NCBI RefSeq assembly: GCF_001921745.1 | Contig: NZ_MRYA01000002.1 | Coordinates: forward strand, 434,001 to 498,000 | DNA length: 64,000 nucleotides | Origin: Psychrobacter sp. Cmf 22.2 | Lineage (GTDB): Bacteria > Pseudomonadota > Gammaproteobacteria > Pseudomonadales > Moraxellaceae | Reading direction: 5' to 3' | Part shown: in pieces, positions 25,664 through 33,316 of the stretch | Position numbering within the stretch: position 1 is the first letter of the stretch | Layout of the letters: each line of letters begins with the position of its first letter | Translations under genes and position numbers: made by a program | The notes under the pieces: generated by a model | The model's database searches: none | The model's input: only the letters and a program-made list of their open reading frames with translations | What the model was told of the DNA's origin: nothing

Positions 25664-28002
25664 GTAGCAAAAAAAACAATCAGAACAATAATAAACAACC
25701 ACTTTCAAACGCTCAGTCGCCCTTATTTAAGCAAGTTTGCGTGATTGGTTTAGGGTTAATCGGTGCCAGCCTTGCTCAAGCAATCAAAGATAATGGTCTA
25801 AGTGAGCGCTTGGTGGCGGTAGATAGGCATGCGCCAAGCATTGATGAAGCCATCCAGCATGGTTTACTTGATGCTGGTAGCTCTATCATTGGTGACGTGG
25901 TTAGTGGTAGTGATTTGATTGTCATTGCTGTACCGGTACAAGCCGTACAAGCGGTATTTACCGATATCAAAAACGCAATGGATAATGGCCAGCTCGCGAC
26001 TGATTGCGTTATTACCGATGTGTGTAGTACTAAGGTCAATATCATTGAGGCTGCAAAAGCCGTATTTACCCCATTACCTGTAGGCTTAGTGCCTGCACAC
26101 CCGATTGCTGGTGCCGAAAATTCAGGGTATCATGCCAGGCGCGCCACATTATTTGCCAATCATAGTGTCATCATTTGCAAGCTACCAACGACCAATTCTT
26201 CCGCGATTGCCAAGCTACGTCGATTGTGGGAAGCAGTAGGGGCTACAGTCATGGCAATGGATGCTGAGCATCATGATGCTATATTGGCGCATACCAGTCA
26301 TTTACCGCACCTGCTGGCGTTTAACCTTGTTGAGCAGCTGGCAAGTCATGACGATAATTTAGATATGTTTCGCTATGCAGCAGGCGGGTTTCGGGACTTT
26401 ACTCGTATCGCTGCTAGCGACCCCAAGATGTGGCATGATATATTTTTTGCCAATCAAAGCGCGATTGTGAGCGCCCTTGATGAGTACAGCGTCTATCTAC
26501 AGGACATACGCCAACTCATCATTGATAAAGATTCAACCGCCCTGATGGGCCTATTGGGCCGCGCGCAAGCCGCACGGCGACATTTTGGCCATATGTTAGC
26601 CAGCACCCCTTATACGGATACCTCTGCTATGTCAGCTTCTTACCTTATCTCTCCTAGTAACACCGTCACAGGCACCATTGCTATTCCTGGTGACAAGTCT
26701 ATCTCCCATCGTAGTATTATGTTAGGTAGCCTTGCGACAGGTGTGACCAATGTCACTGGTTTTTTGGAGGGGGAGGATGCACTCGCAACCTTACAGGCAT
26801 TTCGTGATATGGGCGTGACAATCGAAGGTCCTGATAATGGCAATCTGACTATTCATGGCGTTGGTATGAATGGCCTAAAACCAAGTAAAACGCCGCTCTA
26901 TATGGGCAATTCAGGTACCAGTATGCGCCTGCTGTCCGGTATTTTAGCCGCGCAAACATTTGATAGCGTGTTGACAGGCGATACCAGCTTAAATAAACGT
27001 CCGATGGAGCGTGTCGCAGCACCACTTCGAGAGATGGGTGCAGTCATTCAAAGTACTGGGCATAGTGGCACAGCGCCGCTTAGTATCACTGGTCGTGATA
27101 ATGTTGGCAAGCCGCTCCAAGGCATTGAATATGATATGCCAGTGGCATCTGCTCAGGTGAAGTCTTGCTTGCTATTAGCAGGACTTTGGGCAGAGGGCAC
27201 AACGACCGTCACTCAGCCTGAAGTTAGCCGCGACCATACCGAACGTATGCTGTCAGCCTTTGGTTATCCTGTGACCGTCGATGGTAATCGTATTAGCGTT
27301 GAAGGCGGTGGTACGCTCACAGGCGGTGATATCGCTGTCCCTGCTGACATCTCATCTGCAGCCTTTTTTACGGTAGCCGCTGCCATCAGTCAAGGTAGCG
27401 AGTTGACCTTAACACAAGTTGGTATTAACCCGACACGTACGGGTATTATTGATATCTTAAAGCTAATGAATGCTGACATTAGCCTAAGTAATGAGACTCA
27501 TGTAGGCGGTGAGCCAGTCGCTGATATTACGATTCGTAGCTCAAACTTGGTTGGTATTGAAATTCCAGAGTATCTTGTGCCACTCGCAATTGACGAGTTC
27601 CCCGTATTATTTATCGCTGCTAGCTGTGCACGCGGTCGTACAGTATTGACTGGTGCAAAAGAGTTACGCGTTAAAGAATCAGATCGCATTGCGGTTATGG
27701 CAGAAGGGCTACAAACCCTTGGCGTTGATTGTACGGTTACTGACGATGGTCTAATCATTGAAGGGCAAGGTATTCAAAGTCAAAATGGTGAAGTAAATAA
27801 TAGCCAACCTGTATTTGGTGGCGGACATATCACCTCGCATCATGATCATCGTATTGCCATGAGCTTTGCCGTTGCTAGTCTACGTGCCTCTCAACAAATT
27901 ACCATTGAAGGGGTTGAGACGGTCAACACCAGTTTCCCAGGATTTGCTGAGCTTGCCAATCAAATCGGTATGTCTATTCAAGTTAATCAAGGCGATGCGT
28001 AA
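25660..28002 (+). CDS. Fused prephenate dehydrogenase / 3-phosphoshikimate 1-carboxyvinyltransferase
   Basis: The protein is about 780 residues and joins TyrA (tyrosine pathway) to AroA (EPSP synthase, shikimate pathway). I favour the GTG at 25660; an in-frame TTG at 25636 adds eight residues without a ribosome binding site. TyrA spans about 20-320, with NAD motif GLGLIGAS at 30-37 and PAHPIAGAENSGY. AroA begins near 330: GDKSISHRS at 344-352, then GNSGTSMRLLSG, LRVKESDRIAVMAEGL and HHDHRIAMSFA. No cmk or rpsA follows, unlike Pseudomonas. The fusion is known in Pseudomonas and Acinetobacter relatives. Both halves look complete. Confidence 0.93.
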   Translation: MSSKKNNQNNNKQPLSNAQSPLFKQVCVIGLGLIGASLAQAIKDNGLSERLVAVDRHAPSIDEAIQHGLLDAGSSIIGDVVSGSDLIVIAVPVQAVQAVFTDIKNAMDNGQLATDCVITDVCSTKVNIIEAAKAVFTPLPVGLVPAHPIAGAENSGYHARRATLFANHSVIICKLPTTNSSAIAKLRRLWEAVGATVMAMDAEHHDAILAHTSHLPHLLAFNLVEQLASHDDNLDMFRYAAGGFRDFTRIAASDPKMWHDIFFANQSAIVSALDEYSVYLQDIRQLIIDKDSTALMGLLGRAQAARRHFGHMLASTPYTDTSAMSASYLISPSNTVTGTIAIPGDKSISHRSIMLGSLATGVTNVTGFLEGEDALATLQAFRDMGVTIEGPDNGNLTIHGVGMNGLKPSKTPLYMGNSGTSMRLLSGILAAQTFDSVLTGDTSLNKRPMERVAAPLREMGAVIQSTGHSGTAPLSITGRDNVGKPLQGIEYDMPVASAQVKSCLLLAGLWAEGTTTVTQPEVSRDHTERMLSAFGYPVTVDGNRISVEGGGTLTGGDIAVPADISSAAFFTVAAAISQGSELTLTQVGINPTRTGIIDILKLMNADISLSNETHVGGEPVADITIRSSNLVGIEIPEYLVPLAIDEFPVLFIAASCARGRTVLTGAKELRVKESDRIAVMAEGLQTLGVDCTVTDDGLIIEGQGIQSQNGEVNNSQPVFGGGHITSHHDHRIAMSFAVASLRASQQITIEGVETVNTSFPGFAELANQIGMSIQVNQGDA

Positions 28003-28160
28003 CCATCTCTAAACTTAAGGTTTTATTTTGCTATTATTAAAAGTACTTAGACATTAATTAAATGTAGCAAAATATTAAACCTACTAAGAACAAACCTAAA
28101 CGAGGATTAATTTGAAATATTTTTGACCTTTATACGCTATTTTAATATGCAGTCATCGTT

Positions 28161-28204
28161 AGCAATGTGTTGATACCTAAATGGGTAGAACGCATTGCTT
28201 TTTA
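28161..28204 (+). terminator. Terminator after tyrA-aroA
   Basis: AGCAATGTG (28161) pairs with CGCATTGCT (28191-28199), one G-U pair, followed by TTTTT. It lies 159 bases after the stop in the 304-base gap before rarD, which otherwise holds nothing recognised. Confidence 0.65.
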
Positions 28205-28306
28205 CTTTTATCCTACATGTAGTGACCCTGCGCTCTTACCACTAAATCTTTATAGTTTATAAAAATAGGTGAGGTCGCGCTTTGCTCTAATAAGTTGTCT
28301 TGCCTT

Positions 28307-29269
28307 ATGACTACCCAAAATGTTGTTAAAAAACCAGTAGTCCCGATTAAAACTACGCGAAGCGGTATCGTCACTGCACTAATCGCTTTTTGTATATGGG
28401 GCGCGTTTCCTCTATATTTTAAACAGTTAGCGGCTTATAACGCGACAGAAATCATTGGACATCGCATTGTTTGGACATTTGCCTGTTTGCTAATCGTCGT
28501 GGTTGTGACCAAGCGCTGGCAATGGATAGATACCTTAAAGCAAAATCCAAGATGGATAGCGTTGACTTTTTTGTCAGGTATTATTATTGCGACCAATTGG
28601 CTCACTTACGTGTGGGCTGTCAACCACGATCGTATCCTTGAGGCGAGTTTGGGATATTTCATCGGTCCATTAGTTGGCGTTGCTTTATCGATGATTTTAT
28701 TTAAAGAGCGCTTGCGATCCTTGCAGTGGGTAGCGATTGGTTTTGCGCTATTGTCTGTGATCATTCAAGTGGTCATGCTGGGAAGCTTACCATGGCTATC
28801 ACTGATTCTCGCCTTTAGTTTTAGTACTTATGGTACTATTCAGCGCCAAACGCCTTTGACTCCTGTTGATGCAATGTTCGTTGAGACCACGATGCTCGTA
28901 CCTATCTTTATTTGGTGGTTTTGGCAAGCTGATGTGGTCAGTAGCCAGCTTGGCTTTTGGTTTACGTCAAATATTTGGCTATTAATGTTGGCAGGTCCGA
29001 TCACTTTGATACCGCTATTACTATTTAATAGATCGACAAAGCTGGTCGCCTATAGCATTTTAAGCTTTATGAATTATCTGACACCGACCTTTATTTTCTT
29101 TTTAGCGGTGTTTTATTACAAAGAGCCTTTTGATTTGCATCGTTTAGTAGTCTTTGGCTTGATCTGGCTCGGTCTGCTATTATTCAGCATTGACCTATGG
29201 CGTCATAGGCCTAGTAAGGTACTAAAAACCGAGCGTTTACGTGAAGAAGCTTTGCAACAAGCTAAATAA
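28307..29269 (+). CDS. rarD: RarD-type EamA transporter
   Basis: The product has 320 residues from the ATG at 28307; an in-frame TTG at 28295 is possible, and neither has a good ribosome binding site. IAFCIWGAFPLYFKQL, GHRIVWTF and NWLTYVWAVNHDRILEASLGYFIGPLVG match the RarD family of ten-segment DMT transporters. A basic cytoplasmic tail follows. RarD was named for chloramphenicol sensitivity but its physiological substrate is not firmly known. It lies 62 bases before folB and may be cotranscribed. Confidence 0.88.
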   Translation: MTTQNVVKKPVVPIKTTRSGIVTALIAFCIWGAFPLYFKQLAAYNATEIIGHRIVWTFACLLIVVVVTKRWQWIDTLKQNPRWIALTFLSGIIIATNWLTYVWAVNHDRILEASLGYFIGPLVGVALSMILFKERLRSLQWVAIGFALLSVIIQVVMLGSLPWLSLILAFSFSTYGTIQRQTPLTPVDAMFVETTMLVPIFIWWFWQADVVSSQLGFWFTSNIWLLMLAGPITLIPLLLFNRSTKLVAYSILSFMNYLTPTFIFFLAVFYYKEPFDLHRLVVFGLIWLGLLLFSIDLWRHRPSKVLKTERLREEALQQAK

Positions 29270-29331
29270 AAACTGAGCGAAACGTTAGAATCAATAACCT
29301 AAACGAAAAATTAGCGAATAAGGATGAAATT

Positions 29332-29742
29332 ATGTTTCATACCGAATCTGATGTGGTATTTGTAAAGGGTCTAAAAGTAGAAGCAGTGATTGGTGTATAC
29401 GCGTGGGAGCGCGCCATTACGCAGCCCTTATTGATTGACATAGCGCTTGAGACTGATATAAGTGCTGCCGCAGTCTCTGATGATGTCAAGGATGCGCTAA
29501 ACTATAAAGCGGTCTGCGATGATGTTAGCGAATGGTGTCAAGATATTAGGGCGCAATTGCTTGAGCATCTGGCTGGGCAAATCGCTGATAAACTACTAGC
29601 AAAATACATCTGTCATAAATTAACGTTAAGCATTGCTAAACCTACAGCTATCAAGCCCGCTGATGCAGTAGGGGTACAAATCACCCGTTATGCAAAAGAT
29701 AATAAAAACAAGCCCGCCGTAAGCAAGGCCAATGATACATAA
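29332..29742 (+). CDS. folB: Dihydroneopterin aldolase
   Basis: This 136-residue FolB cleaves 7,8-dihydroneopterin to 6-hydroxymethyl-7,8-dihydropterin in folate synthesis. VFVKGLKVEAVIGVYAWER, LNYKAVCDDV, LLEHLAGQIAD and the final LSIAKPTAIKPADAVGVQI are family landmarks, including the substrate Glu and the conserved Lys of SIAKP. AAGGA precedes the ATG. The last eleven bases overlap the next gene, folK-like, so the two are translationally coupled, a common folB-folK pairing. Confidence 0.9.
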   Translation: MFHTESDVVFVKGLKVEAVIGVYAWERAITQPLLIDIALETDISAAAVSDDVKDALNYKAVCDDVSEWCQDIRAQLLEHLAGQIADKLLAKYICHKLTLSIAKPTAIKPADAVGVQITRYAKDNKNKPAVSKANDT

Positions 29743-30289
29743 TATGCATAAGAAATTGACTGATTTGAACTTTGAAACACTAAAGGTTTGTGCACCCAAA
29801 GCGTTGCGAGCGCAGTCCGTGACGGCAGTATTATTGGCTTTGGGTAGTAATCATCAAGCTGAGTATTATTTGCCACGTGTTTGTGAAAGTCTAGCCGCGT
29901 TAGGCGACATGCAGTTGTCTACTGCGTTTCAAAACCCTGATTTTACCGCGACTCGAGAGCAACCCAAACCTGACTACACCAATCAATGTGCTTATCTTTC
30001 GCTCAAATCTGAGATGCCTTTATCGCAGCTGCAGCAAATTTTTAAGCAGTTTGAACGTGATTGTGATCGTCAACGTTTAATAGAAGCGCAGTCGTCAATA
30101 AAAAAGGTCACCATGGATATTGATGTCTTAATGATTAAACCCGCTCTCGTTAAAAATAGCCTAAGCAGTAATATAATATTTGAATGGCCAGAGCAATGGA
30201 TAATAATGGCAGACCGTTATCCATTTAAAGAGCATGAAAATATAGGAATTAAAGAGTTAACTACAAATGTTGTTTTTAGTGCTGAATAG
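29732..30289 (+). CDS. folK: Divergent HPPK-like protein (FolK family)
   Basis: This is a 185-residue protein overlapping folB by 11 bases. VLLALGSNHQAEYYLPRVCESLAALGD is the start of 6-hydroxymethyl-7,8-dihydropterin pyrophosphokinase, with about 30 extra residues before it. YTNQCAYLSLKSEMPLSQL and the late KKVTMDIDVLMI follow. In E. coli FolK the last block is RWGPRTLDLDIML. Here the Asp-x-Asp magnesium ligands remain, but the Arg-Trp-Gly-Pro-Arg that binds ATP is gone, and the family's VPHP-like segment is missing. It may be a degenerate or altered paralogue; a second folK elsewhere would fit. Confidence 0.65.
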   Translation: MIHNMHKKLTDLNFETLKVCAPKALRAQSVTAVLLALGSNHQAEYYLPRVCESLAALGDMQLSTAFQNPDFTATREQPKPDYTNQCAYLSLKSEMPLSQLQQIFKQFERDCDRQRLIEAQSSIKKVTMDIDVLMIKPALVKNSLSSNIIFEWPEQWIIMADRYPFKEHENIGIKELTTNVVFSAE

Positions 30290-30347
30290 ATCGGCTGAAG
30301 TATTGTTTGATGTGAAGAATAGTTAGCGCTAATACGCTCATAACACC

Positions 30348-30815
30348 TTAATCTTCGTTAGCAAGACTTATGGGGGTTTTTGTGGCCATAGCAGCTCGAT
30401 AGGGAAGTGTAAATATCTTGTCAAAGAGCAAAGTGAAAACAAAGGTATATACTAAAAAAGAGAGAGTAAGAGAAATCTCCATGGTAAGAGCAGTCCATAT
30501 GCCAACGCCATACCAAAACATATAAAGTGGTAAACAAACTAAAGTAAGCCCACCTTCAAATAATATTGCGTGGACACTACGTATCTTAAAAGTACGAACT
30601 TTGATTTTATTGCGTCGCTCCCAATATTCGAAGAGAGTGTTATAAATGAAATTCCAGACAACAGCGGTAATAGCTATGATCACAGCAAGTATCAATGACT
30701 GCTTGGTATCACTACCGCTTAATACGACGAGAATGAATGTTGTCAACATGACAGCAAATATTTCAAAAAGTGTGACATAAAGCACACGGCGTTTGATAGG
30801 ACCTAAGGTAATCAA
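30348..30815 (-). CDS. PACE-family multidrug/biocide efflux protein
   Basis: The product has 155 residues from a TTG start at 30815 with GGAG 6 bases upstream; the next in-frame ATG would remove the first helix. Four hydrophobic segments form two tandem domains. LYVTLFEIFAV with Glu18, VVWNFIYNTLFEYWE with Asn55, and RSVHAILFEGGLTL followed by VYTFVFTLLFDKIF match the AceI/PACE signature. Glu18 corresponds to the AceI proton-coupling Glu15. These proteins export chlorhexidine and other cationic compounds in Acinetobacter, probably having a natural polyamine-like substrate. It is monocistronic and lies 59 bases downstream of the cysE stop. Confidence 0.87.
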   Translation of the reverse strand: MITLGPIKRRVLYVTLFEIFAVMLTTFILVVLSGSDTKQSLILAVIIAITAVVWNFIYNTLFEYWERRNKIKVRTFKIRSVHAILFEGGLTLVCLPLYMFWYGVGIWTALTMEISLTLSFLVYTFVFTLLFDKIFTLPYRAAMATKTPISLANED

Positions 30816-30874
30816 TTCAAACTCCAGTGTGCTTTTTTAGGCTTTTAGATTCGATAACAAGTTATCAGCTGCTA

Positions 30875-31765
30875 CTATTTATCTTTTGCCTCATCCATGT
30901 CTTCTTTATCGATAACATCTATATCTTCTAAACATAGTTTGTCATATTCTTTTTGACAAAAATCAGGATCAATTTTGCACATTGCTTTTTGCAGCTGATC
31001 TAAGCGTTTTTCAGACTGCTGGATGTGATTGAGCATCTTGGCAAATGCTTCAGCGACTGGATCTTGTGAAGAGGGGTCAATACCATAAGCTTGGAAAGCA
31101 GTGGCGCGTGCCGTGCTTTGCGTTGTAGGTTTAGATTGTGCCGCCTGCGCTGCTTTTTCTTGCTGCTTTGCATCATCTACTTTAGTTGTAAGTGGATTGC
31201 CTTTTTCATCATGATGCTCTGAAATCATGCGAGCTGCGCTACCGACCATCGTTGCACCTGCTGGCACAGTCTTTACGACTACTGCATTTGAGCCAATTTT
31301 GGCATTTTTGCCAACGGTGAATGGCCCCAAAACTTTTGCTCCAGCACCAACAATAACACCATCTTCTAAGGTTGGATGGCGCTTACCATTATTCCATGAT
31401 ACGCCGCCCAAGGTGACGCCATGATATAAAGTGACATCGTTACCAATCTCAGCAGTCTCGCCAATGACCACACCAACACCGTGATCAATAAAGAAGCGCT
31501 TGCCAATTTTGGCTGCAGGATGTATCTCAATGCCAGTCATAATGCGTGAGCCATAGGATACCACGCGGGCCGCGAGCTTTTGCTCATTTTGCCATAAGCA
31601 GTGGGCCCCGCGATGCAAAATAAGCGCATGAATACCAGGATAAGTTAAAATAACTTCCAAGCTGTTGCGAGCAGCAGGATCGCGATTGAACACTGCATCG
31701 ATATCTTCTTTTAGGTCTTGTTTGATGCTAGCGAGCGATCTGAATAAGGCAGTTGGCAATGACAT
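30875..31765 (-). CDS. cysE: Serine O-acetyltransferase
   Basis: This is a 296-residue left-handed beta-helix acetyltransferase with hexapeptide repeats ([48 protein letters not shown]). HRGAHCLW and [19 protein letters not shown] are SAT landmarks. It acetylates serine for cysteine synthesis. It belongs to the short, EpsC-like form and then carries a C-terminal tail of about 110 residues, Ala/Gln/Lys-rich followed by a helical [18 protein letters not shown] and a Cys-containing acidic end. This tail is unlike the usual C-terminus that docks with cysteine synthase. AGGA precedes the ATG. Confidence 0.9.
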   Translation of the reverse strand: MSLPTALFRSLASIKQDLKEDIDAVFNRDPAARNSLEVILTYPGIHALILHRGAHCLWQNEQKLAARVVSYGSRIMTGIEIHPAAKIGKRFFIDHGVGVVIGETAEIGNDVTLYHGVTLGGVSWNNGKRHPTLEDGVIVGAGAKVLGPFTVGKNAKIGSNAVVVKTVPAGATMVGSAARMISEHHDEKGNPLTTKVDDAKQQEKAAQAAQSKPTTQSTARATAFQAYGIDPSSQDPVAEAFAKMLNHIQQSEKRLDQLQKAMCKIDPDFCQKEYDKLCLEDIDVIDKEDMDEAKDK

Positions 31766-32004
31766 AAATCGTCCTATCTATTCTTGAATGAAATATATTG
31801 AGTGAAGTACAGTCAGCGGTAAGACAGTTATGCTACTTTTTTAAAGATTCATCTATAAGCATACACTTTTAATAGTAAGGTTTTTAGCCTGTTTGCTCAC
31901 TCATCTTCAAGTTATACCAGCTTTGCATCCTAAAATATAGCGTTGAGCTATAAAATATCAATAAAAAAGTAAATCAATATTTGTTTGGATTTTTTAGACA
32001 GTTT

Positions 32005-32877
32005 TCAATCTATTGATAGTTTGGCAATAAGTGCGCTTAACAGCTGAAATTCTTTTTGATCAAGCTGTATGCGAGAGCCAAGTCGAGACAAGCGCGAAGG
32101 CAATGATTTTAAGTTTTCACTGTCAGCCAATTTGCGTTGAACCATTAATGCAGTGGTACGCTCAGTAAGCTGTTGCAATTGCTGTTGGGTAATCGCTGGC
32201 TCATCCCATTGCTGGCGCGTATAAGTATTGAGCATAGGGTGTCTAGTCGTCTCTAAACCGTCAGTCACATCTAATTGATCATAATCGGCTTTGTTGTCAG
32301 TTTTAACATGTGTTTGTGCGTAAGCGAAGATAAAACTGGCAATCACTTGGACGGCTGATGCGACGTTAAGCACTGGATAGGCAGGATTGGCATCTATTTG
32401 AATATGGTAGTCTGCATAAGCCAACTCTTCGTTGGTTAAACCTCGATCTTCACGACCAAATAAAATAGCGATATTAGGTTTATCAGTAGAAAAAGTGGAC
32501 TGTCTATCAACAAAGTCAAACATGATTTTGGCGGCTTGCGTGGGAGTGACTACAGGGCGCGGTAAGTGGCGACTACGACTACTGGCGGCGAAGACCAACT
32601 GACAATCCGCTATTGCAGATTCTAGTGTCGGCGTAATAACTGCTGATGACAATAGATCACTGCCTCCTGCTGCATGTGAAACGCTGGTCTCATCGATTGG
32701 AAGTTTAGGATCGACGACTGTCAAACGTGACAGGCCCATGGTATGCATTGCTCGTGCTGCTGAACCGATATTAGCAGGTAAAGTGGTATTAACCATGACG
32801 ACTTGCAAGCAAGACAAATAGTCAGCAGCGGTGGATGTTGAAGAATGGGATGATACGGTTAAGTCAGAGATGCTCAT
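32005..32877 (-). CDS. trmJ: tRNA (cytidine/uridine-2'-O-)-methyltransferase TrmJ
   Basis: The 290-residue SPOUT methyltransferase has the deep trefoil knot. VMVNTTLPANIGSAARAMHTMG near residue 30, ILFGREDRGLTNEEL, and YPVLNVASAVQVIASFIF are the three SAM/knot motifs. TrmJ methylates the 2'-OH at position 32 of several tRNAs. The last part, SENLKSLPSRLSRLGSRIQL, is also family-typical. The start overlaps the stop of the Hpt gene in TAATG, so the two are coupled. Assignment to TrmJ rather than another SpoU member rests on these motifs by eye. Confidence 0.88.
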   Translation of the reverse strand: MSISDLTVSSHSSTSTAADYLSCLQVVMVNTTLPANIGSAARAMHTMGLSRLTVVDPKLPIDETSVSHAAGGSDLLSSAVITPTLESAIADCQLVFAASSRSRHLPRPVVTPTQAAKIMFDFVDRQSTFSTDKPNIAILFGREDRGLTNEELAYADYHIQIDANPAYPVLNVASAVQVIASFIFAYAQTHVKTDNKADYDQLDVTDGLETTRHPMLNTYTRQQWDEPAITQQQLQQLTERTTALMVQRKLADSENLKSLPSRLSRLGSRIQLDQKEFQLLSALIAKLSID

Positions 32878-33263
32878 TATGGATTTAGTCTTTTATTGAT
32901 TTCTAGTTCGACATGCTGCAATGCTAATGCAATGTCTTCTATTAGGTTTGCCTGTTGGTCAATTTTACGCTCACGGCAATGCTCTTGTAGCTTGTGACTC
33001 AAAACTATAAGCTGAGTTGCTCCTATATTAGCACTAGCGCCTTTTAGTGCATGGGCGATTTCAAAGCCGTTGGCATTGTCATCCGCTTTTTGCGCTGTAC
33101 GTAGCGTTACAATACGCTGTTTGCTATCAGTAATGTAAGTTCTTATCAGTAATTCAAAATCTTCTTCGAACAAGTCACGTAAATCTTCGAATTGTTCATG
33201 ATCGATAATATCGTTATCTAAGTCATTGTTTATAGTATATTTTTTAAGGTGGAATTCGGTCAT
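32877..33263 (-). CDS. Stand-alone histidine phosphotransfer (Hpt) domain protein
   Basis: This 128-residue, all-helical protein has IAHALKGASANIGA, the Hpt phosphorylation helix with His71. The remainder is acidic at the N-terminus and predicted helical throughout. A single Hpt domain relays phosphate from a hybrid kinase to a response regulator. No kinase or regulator is beside it; it sits between dnaE (53 bases) and trmJ (overlap TAATG). The partner must be encoded elsewhere. The family call is firm; its pathway is open. Confidence 0.88.
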   Translation of the reverse strand: MTEFHLKKYTINNDLDNDIIDHEQFEDLRDLFEEDFELLIRTYITDSKQRIVTLRTAQKADDNANGFEIAHALKGASANIGATQLIVLSHKLQEHCRERKIDQQANLIEDIALALQHVELEINKRLNP

Positions 33264-33316
33264 TACTACATATCCAATGTCAAAATAATTGTTTTTAATT
33301 TTCTATATTTATAGTA

